Shown here in pieces: positions 35,059 to 45,182 of a stretch of 64,000 bases of DNA. The stretch comes from Sipunculus nudus (Eukaryota > Annelida > Sipuncula > Golfingiida > Sipunculidae): assembly GCA_026874595.1 (NCBI GenBank), contig CM049306.1:47370019-47434018 (forward strand), read 5' to 3'. Position 1 is the stretch's first letter. Each line of letters opens with the position of its first letter. A program made the translations under genes and the position numbers. A model generated the notes under the pieces. That model made no database searches. It was not told the DNA's origin and saw only the letters and a list, made by a program, of their open reading frames with translations.

Positions 35059-35231
35059 CAGGGGCGGATCCAGGATTTAGGAAAAGGGAGGGGGTCCCCA
35101 TGTCTGGAAAAGAGGGGATCCAGGCCGCAAAATTTTGTCTGAAGCCCTTAAAAAACGTTGTTTCTGATGAAAAATGTTTCTGATTCCCCCCCCCCCCCCC
35201 TCCCCCCCCCCCCCCCCATTTCCGCTTCTGA
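35059..35231. mobile_element. GGGGCGGATCCAGG-type small element with homopolymer core
   Basis: Left end CAGGGGCGGATCCAGGATTT; right end (complemented) CAGAAGCGGAAATGGG. A second 'GGGGATCCAGG' lies near 35113, and two poly-C runs at 35189-35216. A related sequence (CAGGAGCGGATCGGGG) begins at 42876. It could be a hAT-type MITE by its CAGGGGC ends, but I could not identify an 8-bp target duplication. Confidence 0.5.
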
Positions 35232-35397
35232 ACTAAGTAGGCCTAGATCATCATAAAGCATGAGGACCCGTATTTTGTACCAAGTGTCATTCTACGAATA
35301 CAAACACGATTCTACAGAACGGATTTTCTTCCTGATTGTGTGATGTCACAGTGAAGTTTATGTGTGTGTGAGTGTATACTCCCAACTGCACATCATA

Positions 35398-36807
35398 CTA
35401 TGACATGAACGAGGTTTTCTGCACATATTTTGTAACGTTCATCCATAACTCTCTTAACGTTTTAAGCCTGTGCGAATGCGTAAGATAGAAGTTCATGGCA
35501 TATGGCATGTTAGTATTGTACCGGTAAAGGAAGCGTTTGAAATTGAAATCAACATGAGCTCTTAACTGCATATGTCGGGCACCGACCTGTTTGGCGAGTA
35601 CGCCTGTTACGAGTACATCGTCGATCCAGAAATAAGGGCGATAATATGAGGCATTATGCATCGCGACCGCAACGTCTGCCGTCATAACTAAACCACGGCC
35701 CGAACAATATGGCGGGTAGTTATCCTCCTCCCATTCCTCTTTACTGACGCTCCATTTTCCTTCATTTCCTCTTTGTGCCGGAGAAGATGGATACAAAAGG
35801 CACATGATCAATTTTTTAGTTTGTTTGGTCGTAAGAGAACGAAGGTGTTTAGCTATGCTGTAAAGGTTTACGAATGAGTCATCATCCGCTTTCAGTATAA
35901 ACGGCACCATCTTGCAGTTCATTGACACATATTTTAAAACCGCAATGAATTTATATGTTAAGTTTCTATAAGAATCGTAAAAATCCTCTTGAACTATATC
36001 CCCGTGGTTATTTTCTTCCACGTTCAAAGCTTCCTCAAGCCAAACATTTGGCCGAGAACCCATGAAGAACAACAAACGTATTTTAAAATCATAAAACTCT
36101 TGGTTTCCCCACGTGTTGCGTATGAGCATGCGCGCCTGGTGATGCTCTGGGGCTGTGTGGACGCACAGCAATATGAAGAGGTCATTATTGCAAACGTTGC
36201 CAGGGTATAGTAAATAGCGAAATGGATGTGGATTCTTTATTTTCCCTTTTTTGCTGTCACGGCTTTGTTTAGCATATAAAGACAACTTTGCAGCTAGCTT
36301 CAAATGTGCATCAGCTCGCCTGTTGTCATCTGCTATGTAGTCTATCTGCCTGTCCCGTGCCTTTATCGCCGAATCTTTTTTCATTCGCCAAAACATTTGC
36401 ATTGCTTTACCATTGATGACGTCATCGTCGTTGGATTTTTGGTCTACCTCACGATCTTGCCATTCAACTTTTTCCTCTATTGTTTGCTCTCCCACTGAAC
36501 GTCCCGGCAAGTCCCCGATTTTATACTGTTTCAAAAGCCCCATCTTAAAGAAAGCCTTCATAAATGATTTTTCTTCTTCTGTGTCTATCGCTGCATGAAA
36601 TGCCCGGTCATCGTCGAGGAGTGCTGAATCATCTTTGGAGCTTCCACTCATATTCGACACAATTAAAACTGCCAGGCTTGACAATGCTGTAATATAGATC
36701 ACCTGCAGGAATATATTAGAAAGTTTCTTTCCCCTCTTTTGCACTGTCCTCATCTCTACCTCAGCTATGAACTCCCGCACCCTCCCCCCTCTGCCAGACG
36801 ATGCCAT
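35398..36807 (-). CDS. Beta-1,3-galactosyltransferase-like (GT31), single coding exon
   Basis: 469 residues from ATG at 36807 to TAG. Type II membrane layout: 30-residue basic cytosolic tail, hydrophobic anchor about 31-51 (IFLQVIYITALSSLAVLIVS), stem of about 150 charged residues, then the lumenal GT31 domain (205-440). Family motifs: ARMLIRNTWG (225-234), EDFYDSYRNLTYK (274-286), the metal/UDP-sugar DxD as KADDDSF (306-312), YPPYCSGRGLVMT (364-376) and WIDDVLVTG (394-402, the usual 'EDV' block). Sequons lie at 52, 282, 385 and 457. Such Golgi enzymes add galactose or N-acetylglucosamine in beta-1,3 linkage; which acceptor cannot be told. An earlier TTG in frame is upstream of the ATG and close to a splice acceptor, so I chose the ATG. 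The gene looks intact. GC and codon use contrast with its flanks. Confidence 0.9.
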   Translation of the reverse strand: MASSGRGGRVREFIAEVEMRTVQKRGKKLSNIFLQVIYITALSSLAVLIVSNMSGSSKDDSALLDDDRAFHAAIDTEEEKSFMKAFFKMGLLKQYKIGDLPGRSVGEQTIEEKVEWQDREVDQKSNDDDVINGKAMQMFWRMKKDSAIKARDRQIDYIADDNRRADAHLKLAAKLSLYAKQSRDSKKGKIKNPHPFRYLLYPGNVCNNDLFILLCVHTAPEHHQARMLIRNTWGNQEFYDFKIRLLFFMGSRPNVWLEEALNVEENNHGDIVQEDFYDSYRNLTYKFIAVLKYVSMNCKMVPFILKADDDSFVNLYSIAKHLRSLTTKQTKKLIMCLLYPSSPAQRGNEGKWSVSKEEWEEDNYPPYCSGRGLVMTADVAVAMHNASYYRPYFWIDDVLVTGVLAKQVGARHMQLRAHVDFNFKRFLYRYNTNMPYAMNFYLTHSHRLKTLRELWMNVTKYVQKTSFMS

Positions 36808-36826
36808 GCTCCGGGGCAACAATATT

Positions 36827-36842
36827 ACTGAAAAAATAATAA
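36827..36842 (-). other. 3' splice site just upstream of the galactosyltransferase ATG
   Basis: On the - strand the sequence TTATTATTATTTTTTCAG precedes base 36827, a good pyrimidine tract plus CAG. The ATG follows 20 bases later. The transcript therefore probably has one or more 5' untranslated exons upstream (above 36842), with all coding sequence in the last exon, a common layout for GT31 genes. Confidence 0.55.
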
Positions 36843-36989
36843 TAAAGATTTAGGTGATGTTATTATGCTTCATAATTAGTATTTATCTGACTATAATAAA
36901 ATACCTATTGATATATAGTTACATAAGAATTATCAAGTAATCATGCATGAATATTTTGGATCACGTCATCTCTCTTACGCAAGAATGAT

Positions 36990-37140
36990 ATCACCGCCTG
37001 CACAATTGCTTGGCGTTGCTTCCATCCGTGCGTCTGTTTTGGTTGAAGTGGTTTACTGTATTAGTCTAAATTTTTTATGTCCATAGATCTTGGACAGATT
37101 TACCTTATATATGATACTGTTGGCGTCCATCCGCTAGGGC
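36990..37140. repeat. Fragment of the CCATCCGTGCGTCTGTTTTGG repeat
   Basis: Reads 'GCTTCCATCCGTGCGTCTGT', 'TTGGTTGAAGTGGTTTACTG' and 'ATAGATCTTGGACAG'. This is related to modules at 40135-40270 and 40430-40640 and to the 3' half of the element at 45101. Confidence 0.6.
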
Positions 37141-37209
37141 TCTTACGTTACGAAATATTCAATTCGGTATGAGGTAGTCGCTTGTCGACTGCCCATATTC
37201 TAGATACTT

Positions 37210-37730
37210 ATACCACAGGCGCTTGAATTGCTATTAGTATAGATTTCGGTTAAATTTGTTCCTTTTCTGGTTCATTTCCTTATAACTATCACTTATCTGG
37301 CATTTCCCCTGCGTTTTTCGCACTATATGGTCCATCTCTTCATTATTCACTTATTATGTGAGATAGGCTGGCAAGACGCCCCCGTTAATAGACCCGACAG
37401 CCATGGCATAGCAACCGAGGACGCACTTTCTGATTGGTTTGTATGCTTACTACTGGAGTCATCAGCTGGTGACACCGCTGACGTAACAATGGTTCAGCCA
37501 ATCACGCATGTAATCCAAAATTAGCCTGAAACCGATGTTCCATGGCTGTCGGGTTTGACAACTGGGGATTCTTGCCAGCCTATCTCACATATTAAGTAAA
37601 TAATGAAGAGATTGACCATATAGTGAGAAAACGCCAGGAAAATCTCAGATAAGTAATAGTTATAAGGAAATGACCAATAAAAGGAACAAATTTAACACTA
37701 ATAGCAATTCAAGCACCTGTGCTTATACTG
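37210..37730. mobile_element. Foldback element with about 195-bp inverted arms
   Basis: The left arm (37210-37406) and the complement of the right arm (37540-37730) are about 85-90% alike by eye. Shared blocks: GCTTGAATTGCTATTAG, AAATTTGTTCCTTTT, CATTTCCTTATAACTAT, CACTATATGGTC, GTGAGATAGGCTGGCAAGA and CCCGACAGCCATGG. The 133-bp loop holds inverted CCAAT boxes (GATTGG near 37432, CCAATC near 37498) and a TGACGTAA. It lies 5' of the galactosyltransferase gene. No coding capacity. Confidence 0.8.
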
Positions 37731-37761
37731 CCTTATACTGTGCCTTATACTGTCTTATACG

Positions 37762-37765
<4 letters not shown>

Positions 37766-37840
<75 letters not shown>
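37766..37840. repeat. (TA)n microsatellite
   Basis: About 37 TA dinucleotides. The element that follows inserted at the TA run, and a few TATATATA remain on its far side (38716-38726). Confidence 0.95.
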
Positions 37841-37845
<5 letters not shown>

Positions 37846-38715
37846 GAGCGCCGTTTTCCGAAAGCGTCGGTGGACAAGCTTTTCTTTCGGAAAAACGAAT
37901 TTTCGGAAATTCGGTCGGGGGTTTAGGGCCTATTTCGTACGACAGTTTATGATTAACTTAACGATATATCATTGAGGGAACACCGTGTTTCTCTCGACCC
38001 AAGTTAGTAAATTTACGACCGGAACTTATAAAAAATATCGGATTTAATGCATAGTTTGATAGGTAAAACCCATTTTAACTTTTTTAGGATACTTGTGTGC
38101 CATATTTTCCCCTCCAAATTCACGGTCAAATGACATCGCAATTATTGTAACTCGGTTAGTTTCTTTAACAGCACGCAGGCAGCGCCTGTGCAGCACACGC
38201 ATGACGCAGTCCGTTTTCTTTGCTTTGAATACATATCTCTGGCAAGTGACAGCAAGACGATCGTGTTCGATTGGTGCTCTCCTTGACAGTAAATAAGCTG
38301 AAGAACGGCAAGTTTGAGTGAGTGATGAAACTGTTCTCGCAGAATGAATTGTATGGCCAGGCCCGCGTGTTATGGCCTCGCATCTAAACCTACTTGGTAC
38401 AAAAGTGATTTGGTTGATAATATACATGTGCTCTTGGATAAACTGCTCAGCCGCTTACTAGGGTATACGGAGCCTGCCGTTGCGCGACAAGTTTCAGTTA
38501 ACACACCTTTGCTCCGGCCACACCTTCGGCCCAGAACTAATTAATTAGGGCCACTTCTCGGCTTAACCACCTGACTGCAGGCCTTTGTGACTCGTAAAAA
38601 TAAAATTCATTTGAGGTGTTTACATGATTGAAAATTATTTCGGAAATACGAATAAATTTTCCGTTCCCCATTTTAAATTTCGGAAAAACGAATTTTCGGA
38701 AATACGGCTCTACTG
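37841..38715. mobile_element. 875-bp pogo-like element inserted in (TA)n
   Basis: Left TAGTAGAGCGCCGTTTTCCG and right (complement) CAGTAGAGCCGTATTTCCGA are inverted repeats flanked by TA. 'TTTCGGAAAAACGAATTTTC' occurs near both ends (37885-37905, 38680-38700), giving extended subterminal hairpins. A 127-codon - strand frame (38044-38427) starting MYIINQITF shows no transposase motif I can name; it may be a remnant. Non-autonomous. Confidence 0.8.
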
Positions 38716-38717
38716 TA

Positions 38718-39800
38718 TATATATATTTCTGCAAATAAAAATGATTATTAAACAAATACATCTCTCACCTTGGACGCAGTGTAATGAGATTCGTCTTGAT
38801 GTATCAACCGAAGCGGTATATTCTACAAGATCCTGAACGTATTGTACGATGTATTTATATGTTATGACAGGTGTACATATCCTTAATGCAGGCAAGGTAT
38901 AGATACATAAAGCACAAGACGAATATTCACAAATACAACTATTGTATTTGTAGTTATTTAGTGAAATCTTTATATAATCAGTTATATGCACAGTTCAACA
39001 TCTGGCCCAAAAGCTGTGGCTTGTATTGGGCATATGACGCAGACCATATGGTATTTTGTATAAGCTTAATAGTATACACATATGCTGTGCCTCTGCAGGC
39101 AGGAGATAAACATCAGGAGATAAAGAAGAATGCTGTGATACAAAAAAAAAGTTTTATTCTCTCAAGACTCCGCCATTCCAAAATTATATGTTATCGATAC
39201 CATCGTTTTTTATCTGTCATATACAGACCAGGCCTATCCTTACATTAATGCATTATTACAATAATGCGTATATTGTTCTCCGATCGACGATTCTCCGCTC
39301 ATATATTTCGTGGATCAGGACCTTGATTACTGTGCTATGGCACAAATGCCATAAGAGAATTCTTAAAGGTATGGAAAATGGACTAAATTTAATGTTGACC
39401 ATGTACACCATTCCAAGAATTGAAACACATCTTGTATTTTTTTAAGGAAAGCTGTCAAAATTCCACGTAATATATCTCGACCTTTAAAGAAAAAAAAAAG
39501 AATTTTAAATTGCCCGGTGGCACCGTCATTTTTCGTTCCCGGAGTCCGTAAAACAATATTTTTTGTGGATATGGGTAAACCAACTTCTAGCCACATTATT
39601 TTTCTTTGTTTTATCATGACCTAAACATGCCCTTTCAAATGGGCTAAAATACCCTCCCTGATCAACTAACACCATGAAACTCTGTCTGGCTCACTATATG
39701 ATATTAACGGGAACTGGCCCACGTGATTTCCTTAAACCTGTGCATATAACCATGCAGGGACATATGCTTGGATGAGGCAGAGTGTTTTATGACTCTGCGC
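38718..39800. other. Intergenic, no gene recognised
   Basis: Several frames of 60-125 codons on both strands, mutually overlapping and without motifs; none convincing. Confidence 0.55.
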
Positions 39801-39809
39801 CTGATTTTG

Positions 39810-40800
39810 GACTACTAAGCTTTAAGTAAGATGACCGCAAAATGTATCCGTAAAGAAAGATTTTTGTGGATAGTATGTTTTCAGCAGTGTTCCGTCACCG
39901 CAGCGTTTGTTTCCGGAGAACCCCTGTGTGACCCCTTGACCGATCCTCCTTATACCCAGCATAATAATCGGGTCACATGTAAACTGGTTTCTAACAAAAA
40001 TTGGTTGCGCGAGTGTCCATCCGTGGGTCTTTTTAGTGATACTTGCCAATATCATAGGAGTGGTTCAATGTATTGGGCTGAAAATGTGATCTTAGTTACC
40101 TTTATCTCGTACTCAGGACTGGTGGCGCCATCTACAATCTTTTCGCCTGGCGTCCATCTGTGCGTTTGCTTTGGGTGAAAATCACTCATATCTTAGGAGT
40201 GGTTCAAAGTATTTGTCTAAATATTGGTATGTCCATACATCTTTGATAGTTTTCTGGTATACATGACAGGTTGCGCCACCTACCATCCCGTTTTCGTAGA
40301 ATACCTTGCTGCCCTTTTTTCAGGAGTGGTTTGCGGCGTCGGCCTGGAATTGCATGTCCATAGCTCTTTGATACCTTTATCTCATACACAAGCTTAGTGC
40401 GCTACGCACAAACGTTTTTACGTAGCGTCCATCCATAGATCTGTTTTGGTGAAAATTGCACATATTTCAGGAGTGGCTGGATGTATCAGCCGCAAAATTT
40501 GCGCGTTTACCCATCTTGGATTGCTTTGCAATAGGCCTGACAGGTGGCGCCACCCAACTTTCCATTTTCGTAGAATACATTGGGGCCTTTTTCTCAGGAG
40601 TTTTGCATGTTCATCCGTCTTGGGTAGATTTTTCTTACACGAGACTAGTGGTGCCACCTACAATCACGTATTTGCAGAATACAATAAGATTCATGCATTT
40701 ATCTCAGTAGTGGTTTAATGTCTTCGCCTGAAAATATGCATGCCCATAGGTCTTGGAATGATCTTGGAATGAAAATGTCCAGTTACCATCACTTGGCACC
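39810..40800. repeat. Fragmented module array related to the 45101 element
   Basis: 'CCGCAGCGTTTGTTTCCGGA' (39898) matches 46862; 'GGTCACATGTAAACTGGTTT' (39970) matches 46938. Repeated 'CATATTTCAGGAGTGG' and 'GGTGGCGCCA' modules occur at 40118, 40275, 40543 and 40648. It is a decayed copy of the 3' half of the large hairpin element, without recognised ends. Confidence 0.65.
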
Positions 40801-40915
40801 ACAGCTGATATGCTGATTTATATATATGCAGTGACAGTCCTCTTTGGCCGAGTTGTCATCATATGTCGTTTCTGTTAAAAAAGGAGGCATATATGAATGC
40901 GCATGGCACGTACAT

Positions 40916-40916
<1 letters not shown>

Positions 40917-40974
<58 letters not shown>
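40917..40974. repeat. (AT)n microsatellite
   Basis: About 28 AT dinucleotides. Confidence 0.95.
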
Positions 40975-40976
<2 letters not shown>

Positions 40977-42869
40977 TCTCTGTTTAAATGAACTTACATT
41001 CTAAGTGTGATCTAAGTGCTACAGCGGATAACTATAATGGTAGGCCGTAGAGAGCACATCCCCTACTGAGTCCATCCCTTTCATCCGGATCCGCGCCCAA
41101 AAATAAATTTTCCTAGCCCACATCCCAATCTTTAACATCTAGTGTCAGATTCATCTAACAGGTGGCAGCAGGTGGCAGTTGTTCAGACAAAACAACCAAA
41201 GCTTTGTCCGCTCCTTTCTTCGATCCCCATCCAAATTTAATAGGGGATTGGCCCATGTGACACCCCTCCTTACATTTCGTCGAAATCGATTGAGCACTTG
41301 GACTGGCCCAGTCGATACAATGGTTAATTCCTCTCAATAACAGAGAAATCAAATTTCCTCTTGCTGTGTCGCAGCGCTTAGAACTGATACTAAATTACGA
41401 CTCTCTACTCGACGATAAGAGCTGGCACTGAGTTACGTCTATCTGTATCTCGAATTCCGTTTAAATTTACCCATTTTAGCACCAAACGTAACTGCTAAAG
41501 CCCAAGCATGGCTATTCACCGCAAACTTCCTAGATTAGTGGTAAAATCTGGATTACGGGTAGGAATAATACCAGGACCCTGATCAAACATAAGTGTATGG
41601 TGCGTAAGCGCAGGGCATCGATCCAAGTTGAAAGAAAAGTTTGTCACGCTTAAACAATGCGATGTTTACATCACACGTCAGTTCTGTCGCCAGATGAAAG
41701 GGGACTCCTGTCGTAACTTGTCACTGAAAGTTGCTTACAGACCATACGACCTACGGCGACAACAACATATATATATACATCCGCCAACAGACACTGTTGA
41801 AAAAACGTGAACTCATTGGTTATTTAAAAAAAATAGTCACATGTTAGATTTGGGTTCAAATTATTATTTTTCATAATGTGTTTAGGGTATTAATGCGCTG
41901 GTGTGTTGCGTGTTTGCGTCTTCTTTTACCTGAACATATTATATTAACTTTGTATGAAATATGAGCCCCGTGTGAACCCACGTACTGGCTCAAATGGGCC
42001 AAATGCTGCTTTTACCACTGCCAGCAACTAAGATTTTTTTTTGTCGCTGAGAGCATGCACGTTACGACATTGTTTATATCCCCCTATCCAGTATAAGATC
42101 AGTTTGATATATGCCATGTGACACAAGCCTCGCGAACCTCACGGTTTGCATAACATTTCATTGGGCTATAACCAATACATATCGGTCTCTAATACACGTC
42201 TATTTCATAAATTAAAAGAAGCAGCTGTAACCATCAGCATCTGTTTAAATGTGTGTGTTGTACTTGATAGAAATTAATGTGGTTGTGTCCTACATTCGTT
42301 TTAAATCTTGCATAATTCAATAAAAATAGAAATGAACTTACTAAACAAAGTTCCTCAACACAGAGACGCCAAAATTATATTTCCTGGCTATAGTAGGCCT
42401 ATTGGCCTGCATGTCTTATTCTGAAAAAAAATTAAATTATTAAGATAAAAATGCCAGTAAAACGAAATTTTCATTCTTCTAAGCATGTAATACATTATTA
42501 CATATATGTTCCATGACAAATAATTACATGAAAAAAAAATATTTAAAAATTACGTGAGAGGCAGGATATTTTTAAAATTAGGGTAAAAACTAGAGATTTT
42601 AATCAAATTTTATCATTCTAATTTGGGGTAAATACCAATTTCCATGTTATACAATATTTACATATTATTTATGTATTTGTATCCGTCTAAAAAGAATTTT
42701 GCGGATCTTTTGTATAGAGTCTGTCTCCACCGCTGCCACCATCACCGCTCGTGGAAGGAATTTTCAGAAACGTATCATTATAGGGTCGCATGTAAAATGG
42801 TGCCTATCGTTTTGATGCGACATGTCACAAGTCTTCGTTTTTGTTTCGTGTCACTTAATACACCTATTC
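40975..42869. other. Intergenic, no gene recognised
   Basis: Mixed sequence with no convincing frame. Some stretches (41040-41460) are less AT-rich and could contain untranslated exon or decayed transposon, but nothing is identifiable. Confidence 0.5.
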
Positions 42870-43010
42870 TGCAGGAGCGGATCGGGGCCCGGGGTTCGGG
42901 GGGGGGGGGGGAGGGGCAATGGGTTCGTAACCCATGCACTCTTATGAGCCGCAGCAGCCTTCTTTAGGAGTTCAGAACCCCCCACCCCCCCACCCTACCC
43001 TTCTGCATTA
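42870..43010. repeat. CAGGAGCGGATCGGGG element with G and C runs
   Basis: Resembles the element at 35059: left CAGGAGCGGATCGGGGCC, a 14-G run at 42898-42911, C runs at 42978-42993 and right end CTACCCTTCTGCA. Frames crossing it are artefacts. Confidence 0.5.
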
Positions 43011-43474
43011 GAGAACCTGTTTTTAAGTTTTCTTTGTCTGTCTGGGTTTGATCCCCCCCCCCTTTACAATACAAATTTTATAAATATTATAAAGCATTTT
43101 CACGTCAAAAGAACTCTAAAAAAACCTCTTTTTTGCCAGATTTTAGCTGACTTTACTGGTATATAAAAACAATGTTAACTGTTTTACTCAACGGATATTA
43201 GTCTATACTACATATAAATGATTATAAAAAAAATTATTATGTACCGTTGACAACTGAGGTCGGAGCATATCCTCTACATAATGAATTCGGCCTAATTAAC
43301 CGGTATAATTACGCCCGGAAAGCGCTACGACAACAACAGAAAATAATGAGGAGTAATAAAAAATTACGGTTTATAAATAATTAAACCGGTTAAACAAAAG
43401 TTTCAACCAAAATAAATACGAACAGCAACTCGAGCACCTGTGATAATTATAAATCTAATAATGTTATGTACAAT

Positions 43475-43631
43475 GGCTATAGAAAATCACGTGGCAGGCT
43501 GGCAGTTCCTTAAATATAAACAGTCCATCAATTTTCTGCTGGACTGTGATTTAATAACGTTACACAGTGCAGGGGTACTGTTGTTCCTTGACCGATATCT
43601 GTTGAAGACTCATGTTGAGACCACCTTGCGG
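43475..43631 (+). CDS. Possible first coding exon, unrecognised
   Basis: From ATG at 43475 (MAIENHVAGWQFLKYKQSIN, then FLLDCDLITLHSAGVL) the frame runs to a textbook donor CAG|GTGAGT at 43632 (codons ...LRQQ). Composition is more coding-like than its surroundings. I do not recognise the protein and cannot find its next exon; it could equally be a 5' UTR exon. Confidence 0.25.
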
Positions 43632-43684
43632 CAGCAGGTGAGTTCCGTTTTAGCAGACGACACCTGTTCATCCGCTCACTGAGA

Positions 43685-43698
43685 GCGCCACCTGCAGG
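43685..43698 (-). promoter_or_regulatory. CTCF-like core site
   Basis: On the - strand, CCTGCAGGTGGCGC agrees with the bilaterian CTCF core CCASYAGRKGGCRS at 13 of 14 positions. It sits between two possible first exons, not in a recognised repeat. Binding is inference. Confidence 0.3.
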
Positions 43699-43822
43699 CT
43701 GAAATGTGAAATTCTAAAGTTGAGAAAGTTACGAACGCGCCATGATTGATTGGCAGGCCAGGTAATTGATAAGCAATTTCTAACCAAGTTTCAATGTGTC
43801 GCCTTACATCAGCAAACCTACC

Positions 43823-43883
43823 ATGAAAAGGCGGAGTCTACGGCCATGGAAGCTGGACTGCTTGAAGGCAGCTGTGTCCCTAA
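43823..43883 (+). CDS. Possible short first coding exon, unrecognised
   Basis: ATG at 43823 gives MKRRSLRPWKLDCLKAAVSL up to donor CTAA|GTAAGT at 43884 (phase 1). The basic start followed by hydrophobics could be a signal anchor. A candidate second exon (48538-48582) accepts phase 1 and stays open. This may be chance. Confidence 0.2.
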
Positions 43884-45100
43884 GTAAGTGATTCATTATA
43901 CAGACACCTGACTCCTGAGCCCAGGATACATAATAATATTAATAATAATATTTATTAATATGATTATACTTATAGGCCTAGTAAGTTTAAAATTCCTGAG
44001 TTTAAAGTATCGGTTTATGAATCTGTACATAATATTATTGGATAGACAGGTCAAGCATAGACCATAGTCTGTGTACACTGACCACTTGATATGTACTGCA
44101 TAATGTATAATGGTCACTGCTGGATGTGCATGCTGATACCAGCAGGCAGTCTCATGACATGCACAAGCTTGCATCACTGCCTAGGCTTCTTAATTGCCTG
44201 TTTATGAACTGTAATATCACATGAGAAACAACCACTGTGCAAAATCATAGGGCATATAATTAGGGCAGAACATGATTAATCAACCTTGACATTGTTTTTG
44301 TTGCCCAGGTAAGAATAATTTCAAAACCAACAGGTGGAATGGATGCTATTGAGTGGACATTTATGCATTGAAGTTGTAACAAGGTATTGATATCTGACTT
44401 GATTATATTTTATATTATAATTTAAATGGTAAACTAATCAAGAAAAATTTTAAAAATGTATTTACAATGATTTACAATTTACATTAACTCATTGTGTTAT
44501 ATATAGTATATGAATTTATTTACAGTTCTCTAAGAGATTTTCTCTAAGTCCTTTCACAAACACTGACGAAATATACATTTTACAAGAACTGCAAATTGAT
44601 GCACTTTTAATTAATTGTTACTCATTAATTTAAGTTCGATAACAGTATATTTTAAGGAATTTTTTTAATTACAAAAATAATTGTTTACAAACTTATACTT
44701 GAGCCAGTTATATATGTTCTAAATATAGAGCTCTTTGATATAAGTGATGGATGAAATTCAATAATTTACCCATTAGCAGTATATAATTGTGTGTTTTTCA
44801 GTCTAGGTTGGGGACAAAACTTACAGAAAAAATAGAACTGCACAAATCCATAATTACAACTGCACATTTTCCATTTACCCCAGCACAAATAGGAATCAAC
44901 TGCATGGTAAAATATATACCATGTTTGATAATCAAGAATGCACACTGATTTGCTCCTGCAGAAAACAAACGATTGTCATTTGATAAATGATTTTGTAGGT
45001 CTCCCAATCATAGAATAAAAAAAATTCCATGCATGTACTGGTATGCTACAGGAAGTGCAGTCATCCCAGAAATTTGGGAAATCTGGATAAAAGAGTTTTT
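43884..45100. other. No gene recognised (possible intron)
   Basis: AT-rich sequence with an 'AATAATATTAATAATAATA' stretch at 43931-43951; nothing else identified. Confidence 0.5.
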
Positions 45101-45182
45101 AGCTCAGCTGACTTTCAGTCATGCTGAGCTATAGCGATCACTCTTTGTCCGTCGTCCGTCTGTCCGTTAACCTGGCACAAAT

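Noticed and set aside
38044-38427. 127-codon - strand frame
   Set aside because: Inside the TA-flanked 875-bp element; no transposase motif could be named, so only noted as a possible remnant.
45101-45140. tRNA-like start of the AGCTCAGCTGA elements (possible SINE head)
   Set aside because: 'TTAGCTCAGCTG' recalls a tRNA A-box, but there is no B-box at the right distance and no cloverleaf; the hairpin and 3' terminus fit a DNA element better.
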